A DNA stretch of 7,988 nt from Lentisphaerota bacterium. Its GTDB lineage: Bacteria; Verrucomicrobiota; Kiritimatiellia; UBA8416; JAFGTH01. The number at the start of each line of letters is the position of its first letter. Position 1 is the stretch's first letter. Of this stretch, positions 6,295-7,988 are shown in pieces. Below the pieces are notes generated by a model. It worked only from the letters and a program-made list of their open reading frames with translations, did no database searches and was not told the origin of the DNA. The position numbers and the translations under genes are program-made. The stretch lies in assembly GCA_016934225.1 (NCBI GenBank), contig JAFGTH010000001.1, positions 1 to 7,988 on the forward strand, read 5' to 3'.

Positions 6295-7757
6295 TAGCTC
6301 TGTCCCCTTGATTCCAAGAGTTCCTTAATACTCCTCTTGCCGATTATGGTTTTGCCACTCGTTACATCGTCAACTGCGGCCAGAACATCATGCTCAACAG
6401 ACGCCAGCCCAAGGTCGCCGGCAGCAACACCCGTCCGCATAATGACGTTGTATACCTCATGAATCGTTAATGTTGCCGGCGTCTTCAAAAGCACATAACG
6501 ATTGTCCTTATCCGATAACCGTCCCAAAACGCCGGCGCGCGTTAGTTCTTCAACTATATCATTCAGGAATCTGATCGGAATTCGCTTTTCCCTGGCGTAA
6601 ACCGCCACTTCAAAGTTGTCGCGTTCCCCAATCATCGCACGTGCACATTCTGCAACTACTGACAGCGCCAAGACCACCTTCGCATGAACATTCGCTTTAT
6701 TCGCGCCTTGCTCCATCCTGTATGTGGTACAATTCTGTACCGCGAACGCAACCTCCGCTCCAAAGAGGATAATCTCCCAACTTACATAGACCCACGCAAA
6801 TACAATCGGCATTATTGCGAAACCGCCGTACAATTTGCTGTACTTGGCCACGCCAACTTGGATTGTGGCGCATATCCACAGCCACGCCACAAACAACAAC
6901 GCCGCTATTATTCCACCCGCCAACGCCGGACGGAATCGAACCTTCGTATTGGGCATAAACTTCAGGAGCACAGTGAATGTTGCACCCGTGAGCAACAGCG
7001 TGGTCAAATTGCGCAACGTCGCCGAATTCATGATCGCGCCCAGTCGCGCGGTATTCTCAGCGTCAAGAAACCTCGCGACAAATTCGACAATCGAAAGCGA
7101 TGAAGCAATAGTAATCAAAAACGGCAGAACTATTACCATAAACAGATAGTCCGAAAATCGGCGAAACATCGGACGACCAATGGAAACACCCCATACCCTG
7201 TTGAACGACGATTCCACCCTGGTCAATACCGCGACAACCATCCATATGAGCAGTATTAATCCAAGACTGCCAAGCGCCGTAAAATTGATTTGACTGACAT
7301 GTTTGAACCCGGCGTCAAGCATCTCGTTGAGCTTGACGGCAAGTTCTTCAGGTTGCAGCACTTCCATGTCTGATCCATTCAGCACGGTATTCGCTACCGC
7401 CTGCTCGCCTGGATCGTTCTGACCTGTAACCATTTGCCGCGTTTCGAATTGCGATGTGAAATCGGCGACTGCGCCCCTCAACCGACTTTCCGCAATTTCG
7501 GCGCCGCCAAACACCCTGGCCAACGCAAGCGACAGGGCAAAAATCGGCACAATCGCCATCAACGTGTTGAACGTGAGCGCAGAGGCATGCAACGGACATT
7601 CGTCCTCGTGAAATCCCTTAAGAACAAGATGTATGATTCGAACCGCTTTGACGCCCTGGCGACGCAATGTTGATAAAGAGCTAAGCTCAATATCCCAAAC
7701 GTCGCTGCTTATAAACTTGCGGATCATCAACAGTTTTTCTTTGAATGTCCTTGTCAT
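6294..7757 (-). CDS. yihY: YihY/BrkB-family inner-membrane protein with C-terminal winged-helix-like domain
   Basis: This is a 487-residue integral membrane protein of the YihY/BrkB (UPF0761) family, once misnamed ribonuclease BN; its molecular role is not settled. Family marks are ECPLHASALTFNTLMAIVP (53-71), VESSFNRVWGV (181-191), FMPNTKVRFRPALAGG (267-282) and SKLYGGFAIMP (307-317). I see six hydrophobic segments near residues 57-83, 159-180, 203-225, 249-268, 277-303 and 312-342. Residues 84-158 form a polar insertion, probably an extracytoplasmic loop, longer than in the roughly 290-residue enterobacterial proteins. Residues 360-487 are soluble. Their pattern (LALSVVAECA, IPIRFLNDIVEELTRAGVLG, then RYVLLKTPATLTIHEVYNVI) recalls an Rrf2-type winged helix without its cysteine cluster. 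The ATG is confirmed by its ATGA overlap with the Nudix stop. A GGTGGAG lies 13 bases upstream, rather far, so coupling probably drives initiation. Confidence 0.9.
   Translation of the reverse strand: MTRTFKEKLLMIRKFISSDVWDIELSSLSTLRRQGVKAVRIIHLVLKGFHEDECPLHASALTFNTLMAIVPIFALSLALARVFGGAEIAESRLRGAVADFTSQFETRQMVTGQNDPGEQAVANTVLNGSDMEVLQPEELAVKLNEMLDAGFKHVSQINFTALGSLGLILLIWMVVAVLTRVESSFNRVWGVSIGRPMFRRFSDYLFMVIVLPFLITIASSLSIVEFVARFLDAENTARLGAIMNSATLRNLTTLLLTGATFTVLLKFMPNTKVRFRPALAGGIIAALLFVAWLWICATIQVGVAKYSKLYGGFAIMPIVFAWVYVSWEIILFGAEVAFAVQNCTTYRMEQGANKANVHAKVVLALSVVAECARAMIGERDNFEVAVYAREKRIPIRFLNDIVEELTRAGVLGRLSDKDNRYVLLKTPATLTIHEVYNVIMRTGVAAGDLGLASVEHDVLAAVDDVTSGKTIIGKRSIKELLESRGQS
6304..6309 (-). 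promoter_or_regulatory. Ribosome binding site for the GTG start of the helicase
   Basis: AAGGGG on the minus strand lies in the last codons of yihY, 9 bases before the GTG at 6294. It supports the GTG start and translational coupling through the TAGTG overlap. Confidence 0.7.
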
Positions 7758-7987
7758 GTCGGCAACGATTCTCCACCTATGATTTTCTGCTTATACAACA
7801 TCCACGCAATTATTGTCTTGGCATCCAGCATCTCACCTTTGGCAATGATTGTATCAATCTCATCTGCCGTCATATAAACAACTTTTATCCGTTCATCTTC
7901 ATCGGGATTATCCTTGCCACGAGTTGCTTCTAATTCCGCGTAATAAATATTATAGCTTTCGTCGGAATAGCCGGGAGTCGAATAGAC
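7754..7987 (-). CDS. Nudix hydrolase, ADP-ribose pyrophosphatase type, C-terminal end (5' truncated by window edge)
   Basis: An open frame enters from the right edge and runs 77 codons to a TGA that overlaps the yihY ATG as ATGA. The visible residues show the C-terminal pattern of ADP-ribose pyrophosphatases: STPGYSDE (compare PGFSDE), a YYAELEATRG strand, the acidic NPDEDERIKVV segment, and GEMLDAKTIIAWML near the end. This family cleaves ADP-ribose or related nucleoside diphosphate sugars to AMP and a sugar phosphate. The Nudix box (GX5EX7REUXEEXGU) should lie just beyond the edge, so activity cannot be judged here. It is the first visible gene of the minus-strand operon, ahead of yihY and the helicase gene. 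Confidence 0.82.
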   Translation of the reverse strand, partial: VYSTPGYSDESYNIYYAELEATRGKDNPDEDERIKVVYMTADEIDTIIAKGEMLDAKTIIAWMLYKQKIIGGESLPT

Positions 7988-7988
7988 C

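Overview
The window holds eight protein-coding genes, two of them cut by the window edges, in two convergent blocks. There are no RNA genes, insertion sequences, CRISPR arrays or long intergenic stretches. Gene spacing is tight and several starts overlap the preceding stop. No gene identifies a taxon. A three-domain NifU-type scaffold with a NifS-type desulfurase, and no isc or suf genes in view, suggests an anaerobe or microaerophile that builds Fe-S clusters with NIF-type machinery. A Gram-negative lineage of the PVC or Desulfobacterota kind is a low-confidence guess. Base composition looks uniform, with no sign of recent transfer.

Plus-strand block (1 to 4223): the C-terminal half of an isopropylmalate/homocitrate synthase-family enzyme, then nifU, then nifS (overlapping nifU by 4 bases), then a Mak-like ROK sugar kinase, then a short GNAT related to single-domain N-acetylglutamate synthases. 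The first four genes are 0 to 23 bases apart and look like one transcription unit. The GNAT follows after 73 bases and has its own good ribosome binding site. NifS removes sulfur from cysteine and NifU builds clusters on its N-terminal domain. The synthase upstream feeds a pathway (leucine, lysine or homocitrate) whose next enzyme is an aconitase-type Fe-S protein, which may explain why these genes sit together.

Convergent junction (4224 to 4350): 127 bases with no gene and no convincing Rho-independent terminator. Its right end holds a short imperfect tandem repeat and a 7-bp inverted repeat.

Minus-strand block (7987 down to 4351): the C-terminal end of a Nudix hydrolase of the ADP-ribose pyrophosphatase type, then a YihY/BrkB-family membrane protein with a C-terminal winged-helix-like domain, then a UvrD/Rep/PcrA-type helicase. 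The Nudix stop and yihY start share ATGA, and the yihY stop and helicase start share TAGTG, so this is a translationally coupled operon whose promoter lies beyond the right edge.

I found no clearly new biological system. The points most worth a second look are the synthase-nifU-nifS linkage, the YihY/winged-helix fusion, and a correctly phased A AAA AAG heptamer at the NifU domain linker.
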